Positions 1 through 9,500 of a DNA stretch of 64,000 nucleotides are shown piece after piece; positions within the stretch are counted from its first letter, which is position 1; the number at the start of each line of letters is the position of its first letter. The notes beneath the pieces were generated by a model, which saw only the letters and a program-made list of their open reading frames with translations, searched no databases and had not been told where the DNA came from. Made by a program: the position numbers and the translations under genes. Source of the DNA: Chitinophagaceae bacterium (GTDB lineage: Bacteria; Bacteroidota; Bacteroidia; Chitinophagales; Chitinophagaceae); contig JADJPV010000002.1 of NCBI GenBank assembly GCA_016713085.1, positions 1,054,001 through 1,118,000 of the forward strand, given 5' to 3'.

Positions 1-63
1 AGCTCTCAACTTATGGCTGAATGGAGCGGGTTCATATTCACCAATGGGATAACGTAAATCCAT
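1..63 (-). CDS. YfiT-like / DinB-fold protein, N-terminal fragment
   Basis: The gene runs off the left edge. Only the first 21 codons are visible, starting at the ATG complementary to 61-63 and reading MDLRYPIGEYEPAPF and onward. This beginning (aromatic-P-I-G-x-[FY]) resembles YfiT-type DinB-superfamily proteins, annotated as metal-dependent hydrolases or bacillithiol transferases. The family assignment rests on the N-terminal motif alone; the metal-binding histidines lie outside the window. It lies downstream of the FKBP gene on the same strand, separated by an inverted repeat. A YtxJ-like bacilliredoxin at 40031 fits a bacillithiol-using organism. Confidence 0.5.
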   Translation of the reverse strand, partial: MDLRYPIGEYEPAPFSHKLRA

Positions 64-81
64 AACAGTTGATGGTTATTA

Positions 82-137
82 GTTCATAGTTGATGGTTGG
101 AGATTCAGCTATTTGCCATTAACCATCAACTATGAAC
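82..137. repeat. 17-bp perfect inverted repeat between FKBP and YfiT-like genes
   Basis: GTTCATAGTTGATGGTT at 82-98 is exactly complementary to AACCATCAACTATGAAC at 121-137, with a 22-base loop. A further partial copy of the core (AGTTGATGGTTA) lies at 67-78. It sits just after the FKBP stop codon on the minus strand. It could act as a transcript end, but there is no good T-tract, and the extra partial copy suggests a dispersed intergenic repeat rather than a plain terminator. Confidence 0.7.
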
Positions 138-145
138 TTGCTTTA

Positions 146-877
146 TTATTTCTTAACCGGTTTTACATCCAGTAATTCCATTTCAAAAATAAGTGTGGCG
201 CCACCGGGAATAGCACTGCCTGAACCACGCTCACCATAGCCATAATCACTTGGAATAAACAACTGCCATTTACTTCCTACGGGCATTAACACTAATGCTT
301 GTTGCCAGCCGGATACTAATTGATTTAAAGGATATACAATTGGTTCACCACGACCGTAAGACTCATCAAACACATTACCGTCAAGAGTTGTGCCTTTATA
401 ATGTGCAACAATGGTATCTTCCAGTAGTGGTTTTACACCTGTTCCCTGTGTAATAATTTTATACTGAACACCACTTGGCAGTTCAACCACACCGGGTTGT
501 TTTTTGTTTTCTGCTAAAAACTTTCTGCCTTCTTCCTTCACTGCGAAATTTTTCTGTGCCATAAATTCCTGTAGTTTTTGTTGAATAGTCATATTACATT
601 GATCTTGGTTCATTAATGGAGTTGAAGTTTCTTTAATTGCATCTGCAATGGCCTTGTTTAAAGCCGCATAGTTGAGCTTTTCAATTCCCTGTGCTTTCAT
701 ATTGGTACCGATATTCATACCAATTGCATAACTCAAACTGTCAACACCATTTCTTAATAAAGGTTTTGGTGCAACAGCCGGTTTTGCGGGTGTTTTTTTA
801 ACGGGTGGTTTTTTGGCCTGGGAAAAAGCCGATACTGAAATTGTTACGAATGCAATAGCAATTGTGATAATTCGCAT
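146..877 (-). CDS. FKBP-type peptidyl-prolyl cis-trans isomerase, exported
   Basis: Predicted 243-residue periplasmic or envelope prolyl isomerase that helps fold exported proteins. Residues 1-20 form a signal peptide (hydrophobic core ending SAFSQA). Residues 21-40 are a lysine/proline/alanine-rich linker. About 41-125 is an FKBP_N dimerisation-type domain (SLSYAIGMNIG), and about 140-238 is the FKBP_C catalytic domain with typical VxAHYxGTxxDGxxFDESY and GERGSGSAIPGGATLIFEMELL segments. The order resembles Mip/FkpA-like proteins. It is the last complete gene of a minus-strand run and starts 18 bases after the ABC ATPase stop. The start is the only ATG giving a clean signal peptide. Confidence 0.92.
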   Translation of the reverse strand: MRIITIAIAFVTISVSAFSQAKKPPVKKTPAKPAVAPKPLLRNGVDSLSYAIGMNIGTNMKAQGIEKLNYAALNKAIADAIKETSTPLMNQDQCNMTIQQKLQEFMAQKNFAVKEEGRKFLAENKKQPGVVELPSGVQYKIITQGTGVKPLLEDTIVAHYKGTTLDGNVFDESYGRGEPIVYPLNQLVSGWQQALVLMPVGSKWQLFIPSDYGYGERGSGSAIPGGATLIFEMELLDVKPVKK

Positions 878-895
878 GTGATAATTGATTAAAAT

Positions 896-1657
896 TTATT
901 CGTCACGCAACGCATGACCGGTTAAGGTGATAAATACATCTTCTAAGTTCGCCTGCTTCATTTGTGTTGGCCGTTCAAATCCCGTTGCCAGCAGGTTATC
1001 AATAAGCTTGCCGGGAGAATCAAGTGCTACAATTTTTCCACTGTCAATGATGGCTACTCTTTCGCAGAGATATTCTGCTTCATCCATATAGTGCGTGGTA
1101 ATGATCACTGTTGTTCCTCTTGCCTGGATATTCTTTACCAACTCCCATAAATTTCTTCTTGCCTGCGGATCAAGACCTGTTGTGGGTTCATCCAAAAAAA
1201 CAATCTTTGGTTCATTGATGAGTGTTGTTGCAACAGAAAAGCGTTGTTTCTGTCCGCCACTCAACTCTTTGTATTTTGCTTTTGCCTTTTCTTCCAGGTT
1301 TACGGTTTTCAGTAAATCCATTGCATTTACTTTACGGTTATACAAACCGCTGAACAAATGAATGAGCTCGGTTAAGTTTAAACCGGGATAGTAACCTGAA
1401 GTTTGCAACTGCACTCCAATGATCTGTTTAATTTCATTGGCCTGTTTATCCAGGTTTAATCCATCTACGAATACTTCGCCGCTTGTTTTTTCACGGAGTG
1501 TTTCAATGATTTCAAGCGTGGTTGATTTACCTGCACCATTGGGCCCGAGCAAACCAAATATTTCTCCTTCATACACATCAAAACTGATGCCCTTTACAGC
1601 ATGAAAGCTGCCATAGTCTTTCACCAAATTTTTTATCTCAATAATCTTTCGCTGCAT
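896..1657 (-). CDS. ABC transporter ATP-binding protein (ABC-2/DrrA-like)
   Basis: A 253-residue cytoplasmic ATPase subunit. Walker A GPNGAGKST is at residues 38-46, signature LSGGQ at 133-137 and Walker B VFLDEPT just after, followed by D-loop TGLD and the switch histidine in TTHYMDEAE. The C-terminal LEDVFITLTG segment is typical of ABC-2-type export ATPases (DrrA/NatA-like). No membrane permease is adjacent: the flanking genes are dps and an FKBP isomerase, so the partner and substrate are unknown. Only one base separates its start codon from the dps stop, which implies co-transcription and perhaps translational coupling. Confidence 0.92.
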   Translation of the reverse strand: MQRKIIEIKNLVKDYGSFHAVKGISFDVYEGEIFGLLGPNGAGKSTTLEIIETLREKTSGEVFVDGLNLDKQANEIKQIIGVQLQTSGYYPGLNLTELIHLFSGLYNRKVNAMDLLKTVNLEEKAKAKYKELSGGQKQRFSVATTLINEPKIVFLDEPTTGLDPQARRNLWELVKNIQARGTTVIITTHYMDEAEYLCERVAIIDSGKIVALDSPGKLIDNLLATGFERPTQMKQANLEDVFITLTGHALRDE

Positions 1658-1658
1658 C

Positions 1659-2134
1659 TTACTTTTTTAAGAAGGATGAATACATCCAAACTGTTTTTTC
1701 CTGTTCACGGATATAGTCGCTCATTAATGCATTGGTTCCTTCATCATTTGCATCGCCTGATAATTCAAGCAATTCTCTTTCAAGAATCAGTAATTGCTGA
1801 AACCCGTCTACTACCAGCTGTACAGCTTTCTTTCCATCGCTTACATCTTTCGCTTCTTTAATGGAAGAAGTTTTTACGTAATCACTGTATGCATGCATGG
1901 GTGTATGATCGAGCGTTAATACACGTTCTGCCACTTCATCAATCTTGATCAGTGCATCATTATATAATTCTTCAAATTTCAAATGCAGTTCAAAAACTTT
2001 TCTCCTTTAATGTTCCAGTGAAAGCCGCGGGTATTCATATAAAATACCTGGAAATTAGCCAGCAGTTTATTCAGTTTAGTTGCTAATTGCTGTGATTTCT
2101 TTTCATCGAGTCCGATTGCGTTTAACTTTGCCAT
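1659..2134 (-). CDS. dps: Dps-family ferritin-like DNA-protecting protein, frameshifted
   Basis: Dps proteins form dodecamers that oxidise and store iron and protect DNA. Reading from the ATG at 2134 gives an N-terminus ending in NTRGFHWNIKGEKF, then a stop at 1981-1979. The next frame from about 1990 continues FELHLKFEELYNDALIKIDE, the ferroxidase region, to a normal end at 1659. Adding one base to the A-run at 1992-1996 (plus strand) restores a 158-residue protein of typical Dps length, with the HWN...ELH...FEELY iron ligands intact. The break is therefore a single-base homopolymer loss, real or technical. The gene starts 5 bases after the fbp stop and overlaps nothing. Confidence 0.88.
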
Positions 2135-2139
2135 AAAAT

Positions 2140-3150
2140 TTATTTTGATAAATGTGATTCCAGTTCTTCCATCATATTCTTACTGCCGATAAACATTGGT
2201 ACACGCTGATGCAATTCAGTTGGTTCTACATCAATGATGGGGATTTTTCCATTGGTAGCCTTGCCTCCTGCTATTTCCATAATAAATGCAAAGGGGTTAC
2301 ATTCATAAGCTAACCGTAATTTGCCATTGGGCTTTCCGGTTGTACCGGGATACATAAAGATCCCTCCCTTAATTAAACTGCGGTGTACATCTGCCACCAT
2401 GCTTCCAATATAACGCTGGGTATAGGGACCGCCGTTTGTATTATCTTTTCTCTGACAGGCATTAATATAATCCTGAACACCCTTTTCATAACGGAAAAAA
2501 TTACCGTGATTTACCGAATAAATATTCCCATCGGGCGGGCATTGAATATCGGGATGGCTCAGACAAAATTCACCAATTGCCGGATCGAGTGTAAAACCAT
2601 TTACACCACGCCTAGTTGCATACACCATCATTGTACTTGAGCCATAGATCATATAACCGGCAGCAACCTGGTTACGTCCTTTTTGTAAAAAATCGGCTTT
2701 GTTGCATGGCTTTCCTCTTTCGCTGATACGACGGTACACACTAAAGATTGTACCAATAGAAATATTTACATCGATATTGCCGCTTCCATCAAGCGGATCA
2801 AACATCACAATATACTTGGCATTGTTACTGATCTCATCGTCAAACACAACAATATCATCCATTTCCTCACTGCCAATACCGGCACAACTAACGCCATGCT
2901 GCAGTACTTTCATGAACTGATCGTTGGCATAAATATCCAGCTTCTTTACATCCTCTCCCTGCACATTAATGCTGCCATGATCGCCAAGAATATCTACCAG
3001 TCCGGCTTTATTCACTTCCACATTTACCCGTTTCGCTGCAAGACCAAGATCTCTCAGCAAACTACTTAACTCACCCGTGGCCTGCGGGAAGTTGCGCAAC
3101 TGCTGAATAGTAAACTCATCCAGCGTTGAAATTTTACGGTTAATACTCAT
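2140..3150 (-). CDS. fbp: Fructose-1,6-bisphosphatase, class I
   Basis: Hydrolyses fructose 1,6-bisphosphate to fructose 6-phosphate, the committed gluconeogenic step, in the cytoplasm. The 336 residues match the usual class I length. The metal-binding block VMFDPLDGSGNIDVNISIGT (about residue 115 on), the upstream EE of GSEEMDD, and the C-terminal YECNPFAFIMEIAGGKATNG block are all present. It is the first gene of the minus-strand run fbp-dps-ABC-FKBP. Pyruvate phosphate dikinase at 40476 could supply the same gluconeogenic direction. Start is ATG with no better alternative. Confidence 0.96.
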   Translation of the reverse strand: MSINRKISTLDEFTIQQLRNFPQATGELSSLLRDLGLAAKRVNVEVNKAGLVDILGDHGSINVQGEDVKKLDIYANDQFMKVLQHGVSCAGIGSEEMDDIVVFDDEISNNAKYIVMFDPLDGSGNIDVNISIGTIFSVYRRISERGKPCNKADFLQKGRNQVAAGYMIYGSSTMMVYATRRGVNGFTLDPAIGEFCLSHPDIQCPPDGNIYSVNHGNFFRYEKGVQDYINACQRKDNTNGGPYTQRYIGSMVADVHRSLIKGGIFMYPGTTGKPNGKLRLAYECNPFAFIMEIAGGKATNGKIPIIDVEPTELHQRVPMFIGSKNMMEELESHLSK

Positions 3151-3239
3151 AATTTGAATTTAGCAATCAAAGAAAGCAAAAGTAAGGTATAAAGGCAGAT
3201 AATGAAAGAGGTACTGTCCTGTCTGTACAGTTCCATATC

Positions 3240-3711
3240 TTACTTAAATGTAAAATGCTTTTGTGAAAAATAACTGAATGCCACAACAAATACTGTTGTG
3301 CAGATTTTGGCCAGCGTAGCATACATTCCCAGTGTTTCAACAAAGATCTTCAGGAAGAAATAGTTGAGCAGAATTGATCCGGCAACAACGATCATGTATT
3401 TGGGCAATTGTTCCCGTTTACGCACTGCCGATCCTTCAAATACAACATACCGGCTCAGGAAAAACCTACGGGAAATGTAACAATAAACGACATGAGAAAT
3501 GCAGCAATATGCGGGCTCACTGTTAACCAGGAGTATGCACCATTTCTTTATTAAGAATGAAGTTGTAACTGATGAAAAATAAACAAATGTCCAGCACTGT
3601 ATTGCCACCGCCGCAGGCTGCATACCTGAATGTCTGATGGGCATGAATTTTTTGAATGGCGGATAAACCAATCAATGATATCGTGTAAAAGCCTACAGTT
3701 TTATTGATCAT
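3240..3711 (-). CDS. GtrA-like membrane protein, frameshifted twice
   Basis: Small four-helix GtrA-family proteins are thought to flip or help transfer lipid-linked sugars. The frame from the ATG at 3711 (MINKTVGFYTISLIG) reads through FRYAACGGGNTVLDICLFF and then hits a stop near 3523. A second frame continues TVSPHIAAFLMSFIVTFPVG, and a third continues FFLSRYVVFEG to the end SYFSQKHFTFK. Two added bases, one near 3526-3532 and one in the A5 run at 3460-3464, give a continuous protein of about 157 residues with four hydrophobic segments. Family assignment is by pattern; the breaks are probably technical (see findings). Confidence 0.75.
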
Positions 3712-3752
3712 GGGGCGGCAAAGATAAAGTTTTAACAGGAATCAGCTCAGAA

Positions 3753-3831
3753 CGTCATGTCGGGGAACGAGACATCTCACAAAGGGGATAATGTCTTAAT
3801 TTAATGAAACCTCTCGTACCTCGAGGTGACG
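3753..3831. repeat. Imperfect 20-bp inverted repeat (dispersed-repeat-like)
   Basis: The segment at 3753-3772 (CGTCATGTCGGGGAACGAGA) matches the reverse complement of 3812-3831 at 16 of 20 positions, with about 40 bases between. It fills the spacer between the M14 peptidase stop (3840) and the GtrA-like start region. Guanine-rich GTCATGTCG...GAGA sequences look foreign to the surrounding AT-rich spacer. It may be a dispersed intergenic repeat. Confidence 0.5.
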
Positions 3832-3839
3832 GAATTCCT

Positions 3840-6371
3840 TTAAAAAAACAATCCATTCAGAAACAACTTGCTCGTGCCGAACCAAAATGCACGAAAATTC
3901 ATATTGTCGCTGTAAGTAATTACTTTGCCCCTGCCGATTGATTCTGTATTTACAATGGCACTGCCTTTTAATTTGTCAATAAATTTTTTGTGTAAGTAGC
4001 CGCTTTGTAAAGAATTTTCTGTGAGCAATACGGGTGAATCGTATGGATTGTTATTCTGATCCATAAACAATGTATTGGCTTTAAAAATGCTGATGGTCTT
4101 ACTGCGATAACCATAACACAACGGATGTGTATTATCAACCCTTGCTTCAAAAATTGATCCGGGCATATCTTTCGCTCTTATTTCATCGCTGCGCATATTG
4201 TAGGCAAGCATGGCTGTACTGTCATATTTTGTCTCATCACTCCGGTAAATTGTTTTGGTAATACCGGCAGTTGATAAAAACTTACCTGCATTTTCAAACG
4301 CCATTACTGTTCCTCCATTACTGATCCATGCACGGAGTTTATCCTGTGCCTGCTTATCCATATTGCTGTATGAACCTTCAGGCATAATGATAATATTATA
4401 ACCCGTGATGGTAACACTGTTGAAACGGTCAATTTCTACAAGCGTTGAAGGGATCCGCATGCGCTGATCAAGCATATGCCATATTTCACCTGCATCATTA
4501 CTGCTGGTTCCTGTTCCACCCATCAAAAGGATTCTTGGTGTACGTGTGCTTACAAAACTTCCACTGCCAAGATCTACACCACCGGTTGACAAACCACTGA
4601 TTAGTGCATACACCTGTACTCCCGTTCCTGCAACAGCTGTTTCAATCAGCTTCTGTAATTCATCTGCTGTTTTATTTTGATTCCTTACAGGAATAAGTAT
4701 TGTACCATAATTGAATTTTTTAGTTCCGTTAGCTATTGCTGATTCAAATAACTGCGATGCCACTTTTGTAATAACGCCTTTTGATTGCAGTGCATACAAT
4801 AATTTGGCAGAATAAAAATCATCCCACTCAAACGCATAAGCATAGCTGCTGCTGTTTCCAATAATCTTTCCGGTTGGTTTCTTTACTTCATCAACAATTG
4901 CTCCCAATGCAGGTAATGTTTTTAATTCAGCTGATGGCAATCCCATCGCCAATGGAAATGTCCAGCTGGTGATATCATAAAACAAACTGTCTTCGTAATT
5001 GAGTGTCCGTTCAAAAATCGTTTTGATCACTTTGAATTGTGACTGATTGGTTGGAACAATCCATGAACTGCCCGCAGCAAACTGTTTTCCATCAGCATCA
5101 AAACTCTGTTTGTTTTCATACACTTCAATTTTCTGCCGCTTCATCATTTCAATAAATAAAGCATTGCGGCTCTGATCATATGCATCGCCAAATACATAAG
5201 CCTTTACCGGAAAGGCAGCAGCTTCCTGTTTTACATTCTGATAAAATTCACGTTGATAATTTAATAAATCTTTCCGCAGATTTCTTGCAGCTTCCAATGT
5301 TGATAAAGCAGTTGTAAATTGATTGCGGATGGTAAATGGAAATGTCAGTAATCCATTTTCTGTTTGCTGTGCATGACCACGGCTGCTGGCCTGTTCAAAC
5401 AAAATACCAATGCTGCCATGAATATCAGGGAAAGTTGAACCCTTGCCGTAATAAAAATCATCGTATCCTTCTTTCGTAAAATAAAACGAACCGATGCTGT
5501 CTAAAAACTTTGCATGAAAATTTCCGATTGCTCCAGTTAACTGCTGATTCTTTTTTGGTGTATTTGGATTTACACGGCTTGGAACACCTGGCTGAAAAAA
5601 GAAAGAAGAATTACTTCCCATTTCATGATGATCAGTTAAAATATTCGGTCTCCATGCATGGAATATATTCAATCTGTTCTGGCTTTCGGGTTGTTGTGCC
5701 GGTAACCAGTCACGGTTCAAATCAAACCAGTAATGATTGGTTCTTCCGCCTGGCCATGCTTCATTAAATTCTCTTGCATTTGGATCACTCACTAATGTTG
5801 CACTCTTATGTGTGTTTACCCAGCTTGAAAAACGATTTAACCCATCAGGGTTAAAAGAAGGGTCTAAAATGATCACCGTATTGCTCAGCAATTCATCTAT
5901 CTGTGATCCCTGTGCTGCTGCTAAATAATAAATCAGCAGTAAACTCATATTGGCACCGCTTGGTTCGTTACCATGTATGCTGCAGCCAATCCATACCACA
6001 GCAGGCATATCAGCTGTATTTAATGAAGCGCTTTTTACCGGATCGGATAATTGCAGGTGCTGCTCCCTGATGCTTTCTAATTTTGCATGATTTGCCGGGG
6101 AGGTAATAAACAGTGCCAGTTGCTGCCGGCCTTCATGTGTGGTGCCGGTAACCGTTAGTGAAACACGGTCGCTTGCAGCATCAACTGCTTTCATATAATT
6201 TACAAGCCTGTCATGGGTAATATGCCACTCTCCCACTTCATGCCCAACAGTTGCTTTAGGTGTTGGAACAGCATTACTGTAGGTAACATTTGCTGGCAGA
6301 TAATAAGACAGTTGTTGTGCATTTGCAGAAACAGAAATGCAAAGCAGTAATGCAAGGAGCAGTCGGTTCAT
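3840..6371 (-). CDS. M14-family zinc carboxypeptidase, exported
   Basis: An 843-residue secreted protein with a signal peptide (residues 1-18, cleavage near ANAQQ). About residues 45-330 form an M14 carboxypeptidase domain. The HGNEPSG motif supplies the first zinc ligands (HxxE), DPSFNPDGLNRF and FDLNRDW are typical substrate-binding segments, and HHEMGSN lies near the third ligand. The C-terminal half resembles a glutamine-amidotransferase-like fold often attached to Bacteroidota M14 peptidases (MGGTGTSSNDAGEIW, IIIMPEGSY), but that part is less certain. It probably digests peptides in the periplasm or at the cell surface. It stands alone on the minus strand, followed by an inverted repeat. 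Confidence 0.88.
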   Translation of the reverse strand: MNRLLLALLLCISVSANAQQLSYYLPANVTYSNAVPTPKATVGHEVGEWHITHDRLVNYMKAVDAASDRVSLTVTGTTHEGRQQLALFITSPANHAKLESIREQHLQLSDPVKSASLNTADMPAVVWIGCSIHGNEPSGANMSLLLIYYLAAAQGSQIDELLSNTVIILDPSFNPDGLNRFSSWVNTHKSATLVSDPNAREFNEAWPGGRTNHYWFDLNRDWLPAQQPESQNRLNIFHAWRPNILTDHHEMGSNSSFFFQPGVPSRVNPNTPKKNQQLTGAIGNFHAKFLDSIGSFYFTKEGYDDFYYGKGSTFPDIHGSIGILFEQASSRGHAQQTENGLLTFPFTIRNQFTTALSTLEAARNLRKDLLNYQREFYQNVKQEAAAFPVKAYVFGDAYDQSRNALFIEMMKRQKIEVYENKQSFDADGKQFAAGSSWIVPTNQSQFKVIKTIFERTLNYEDSLFYDITSWTFPLAMGLPSAELKTLPALGAIVDEVKKPTGKIIGNSSSYAYAFEWDDFYSAKLLYALQSKGVITKVASQLFESAIANGTKKFNYGTILIPVRNQNKTADELQKLIETAVAGTGVQVYALISGLSTGGVDLGSGSFVSTRTPRILLMGGTGTSSNDAGEIWHMLDQRMRIPSTLVEIDRFNSVTITGYNIIIMPEGSYSNMDKQAQDKLRAWISNGGTVMAFENAGKFLSTAGITKTIYRSDETKYDSTAMLAYNMRSDEIRAKDMPGSIFEARVDNTHPLCYGYRSKTISIFKANTLFMDQNNNPYDSPVLLTENSLQSGYLHKKFIDKLKGSAIVNTESIGRGKVITYSDNMNFRAFWFGTSKLFLNGLFF

Positions 6372-6467
6372 ATGTTTGGTTTATAAACTCGAATATAAGC
6401 ATGAAATGAACGGTAAAAACAAGATTGACTGTAAGTTTTATGAACGGAATTCAATTCATTAAACAAA

Positions 6468-6496
6468 GAAGCCTGTCCGCTAATGGGACAGGCTTC
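6468..6496 (-). terminator. Hairpin terminator after the T9SS protein gene
   Basis: GAAGCCTGTCC at 6468-6478 pairs perfectly with GGACAGGCTTC at 6486-6496 across a 7-base loop. It lies about 20 bases beyond the stop of the 6515-10798 gene. Read on the minus strand the stem is followed by a T-rich stretch, consistent with an intrinsic terminator. Confidence 0.8.
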
Positions 6497-6514
6497 AAGT
6501 ATTCTGGTTTTCCT

Positions 6515-9500
6515 TTATTGTTTAATCACTTTCAGGCTTTCAGCTTTAGTGCCTGCTGTAATATGAAGTGTATATACTCCGGCCGACAATCTGGAAATAT
6601 TGAAAGGCACAATCACATTACCATCAACTTTTCCCATATTTAGTTTTACAACCAATTGTCCGGTAGTGCTGAATAACTGCACGGTTATATTTTCTTTATC
6701 CCTGTTATTGATTCGGAAGGAAATTTGATTTGTTACCGGGTTCTGAGATAACTCAGCAAACTTCTGCACCTGGTTATTCTTAATCTGGATAACTGTGCTT
6801 AGCGAAGATTTTCCATCAACATCATTCATTTTAAGACGGTAGAAGTTAACAGCTTTTGCAATAGCAGGATCTGTAAAACCATAATCCTGCACGGCCGTAC
6901 TGTTTTGAAGTGCATTTACCTTTGCCACTTTGGTGAAGTGAATTCCATCATAGCTCCTCTGTACTTCAAAATTGCTCAGATTAACCTGGTTGCTTGTTTT
7001 CCATTGCAGCTGGCTGCGTTGCTGGCTGTTTAATGTACCATTGAAAGAAATCAGTTCAACAGGTAACACTACATTATTATCTACCAGGAAGAATTTGGAG
7101 AACCCGGTAAAGCTTGCAGTAAATAAATATCCTGCACCAAATGCAGTAAAGGAAGTAACTGCTGTAGTTGTATTTGTGCCATTTGCTGCAGCGATTGTTG
7201 CGGCATTGGTTTTGGCAATTTTTAAACCTGATGGTACTTTGCCGCCAAGTTCGGCTGCTGTAAAATACAGCCCAACAGTATACGTAGCTCCACTGTTTGT
7301 AGTTGGAATAATTTCAAACACTTTTTGCGAACGCTGCCCTGAATTAAACGAAGACCATGTTGTGCCTGCTTCGAAGATATTGGAACTTACACAACCGAGG
7401 TTTGCAGATGCGCCTGTTATATTACTAAGAATAGCAGCCCCGTTATAAAAATAATAGGTGCCGTTATTTCCCGCATATTCCGACCTGTTACTGTTTAATA
7501 CGGATTCAATCTGTGTTCCGCCGCTGGCTGCAAATGTTGCCGTAACCCTTGCATCAGAAATAAATGCTGCGGCCAGAGAACAAGCTGTACCAACAACACT
7601 GCTTGAGTAAGTGGTTGCCCTGATGCCCGCTCCTAATGGGGCACTGGTTGCTTCCGTTACATCTGCCGATACATCTGCAGCAGCAGGTGCATTATCAAAG
7701 CAGATATTTACAAGTACATTGGATGTGCCATCCCAGGCAAATGGTGTACTGAATGTAAAGACATTATCACCCACTACTGATGAATAGTTTCCGGTATATA
7801 CCTGTGTAAATGCGGGACTGATAAATCCTGTTGAAAGATTTCCTGCACCCGTATTTGCCAATGATATCGTAAAGCCATTATATGCCTGCGTACTGTTCTT
7901 TACAGTTATTCGCATGGTCATGGACGTAAGACTTGAAGCAGTTAAAATTCCTGATGCCTGTAATTCAGCAGCTGTGTATAATGATTGAATCCTGAATTTT
8001 TGCAGATTACTCCTGAATGGAGATTGTGAAGTAACAGTTGTGTTGTTTACTCCAATCAGAAAATTACCACTGAAAGCTGCTATTGGGGCTGCATCATTAT
8101 CTGTAATAGTGAACGTATGCGAAGGGCTGCTTGGTGCTGCTAATGCTGTTGTAACTCCTGATATTGCATAATTAAATGTAAACGATTCTGCACTTTCTGT
8201 TTCAGCATCGTTATAAACACGCACTGTAATTGGCTGAGGAGTGGTAGATCCATTGGCAAAAGTTAATACATTCGATGGAGCAGCAAAATTTCCATTGGTA
8301 GTAAAATCATAATCTACTCCCTGTGTTGCTGTAGCACCACCTGCAATACTCAATGTTACAGTAGCGGCACCAGTTGGTGCAGCATCAATATTCATATTCA
8401 CTGTATAATCTGTATAGTTACGGCAGATGGAAGTGCTTGCAGTTGCTTCCGTTTTTAAGGCCAGTGAATTTTCAAACCGTATATAAGGTGATAGTGGAAT
8501 TGATGCTGTCCATAAGCCCCTGCCATGTGTTGATGCTAATATTGTTCCATCACTTTTACGGTATTGGAGCATATTGGTTTTTACAGTGGGAAATCCTGCA
8601 TTTTGCACCCATACTGTAGAAGCACCATTTATTAAATCTGTTTCATAGATTCCCATTTCTGTTGCCAGAATTGCTTTGGTATTATCTTCCGGATAAAACA
8701 TAGCCCACCGCACAGGTATATCAGGTAAACCTGAACCGCTGATATTTGTCCATGATGTACCGCCATTTGTTGTAACCCAAATATGAATTGAACCATAATT
8801 GGAAAAAGTGGCCAGCAGATTATTATCATTTGTACCTACAGCTATAGATGAAATAATGGTAGCACTCATTCCTGCCTGAGTAATATTGGTCGCTGTTGGT
8901 ACTGCCTGATCAGCGTTATCAACCCTCACCACCTGGCCGCCTGCTGTTCCGAAAAAAACTCTGTTGGCTGTATAGGGAGAAACTGTTATACTTCTCACTG
9001 TATTTGCTCCGAAAGCAGCAATTGCAATCGGTGTAAAAGTAGATCCTGTCTGTGCATTATCCCATCGAACATACTGTCCGACCGCAGCGCTGGTGTACAT
9101 TTTATTTCCTATATCATCATAATCAGTTGGGTTAATGAATTGACCTATTGTTGTCGAATAGTTCACAGATGACCAGTTGGTACCACCATCTGTGCTGCGC
9201 CTGTATTGACCACGAACATAAGATCCAAATTGATACTGAGGTTCATCCTGATCAATATGTACAAATGCACCGTCACCACCTGTTACCTCTACACTTGATG
9301 TAAGACCTGCACCGTTTAACTGATGTACTCCATTATCCTGCGCACCGGCAAGAAAATAGTTTGTGAGGCTTGGATGAATGGCACAGGAATAAAACTGCTT
9401 TAGTCTGAGTCCATCATTTCTGTCAGTATATGTAACACCATTATCGTTTGAATAAAATAATCCGCCATCTGTTCCAACCAAAACCTGGCTGCCATTCCAG

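Noticed and set aside
3240..3671. A single 143-residue protein in one frame at this locus
   Set aside because: Its first half (PPFKKFMPIRHSG) has no membrane-protein character, whereas the three frames joined together give a coherent GtrA-like protein.
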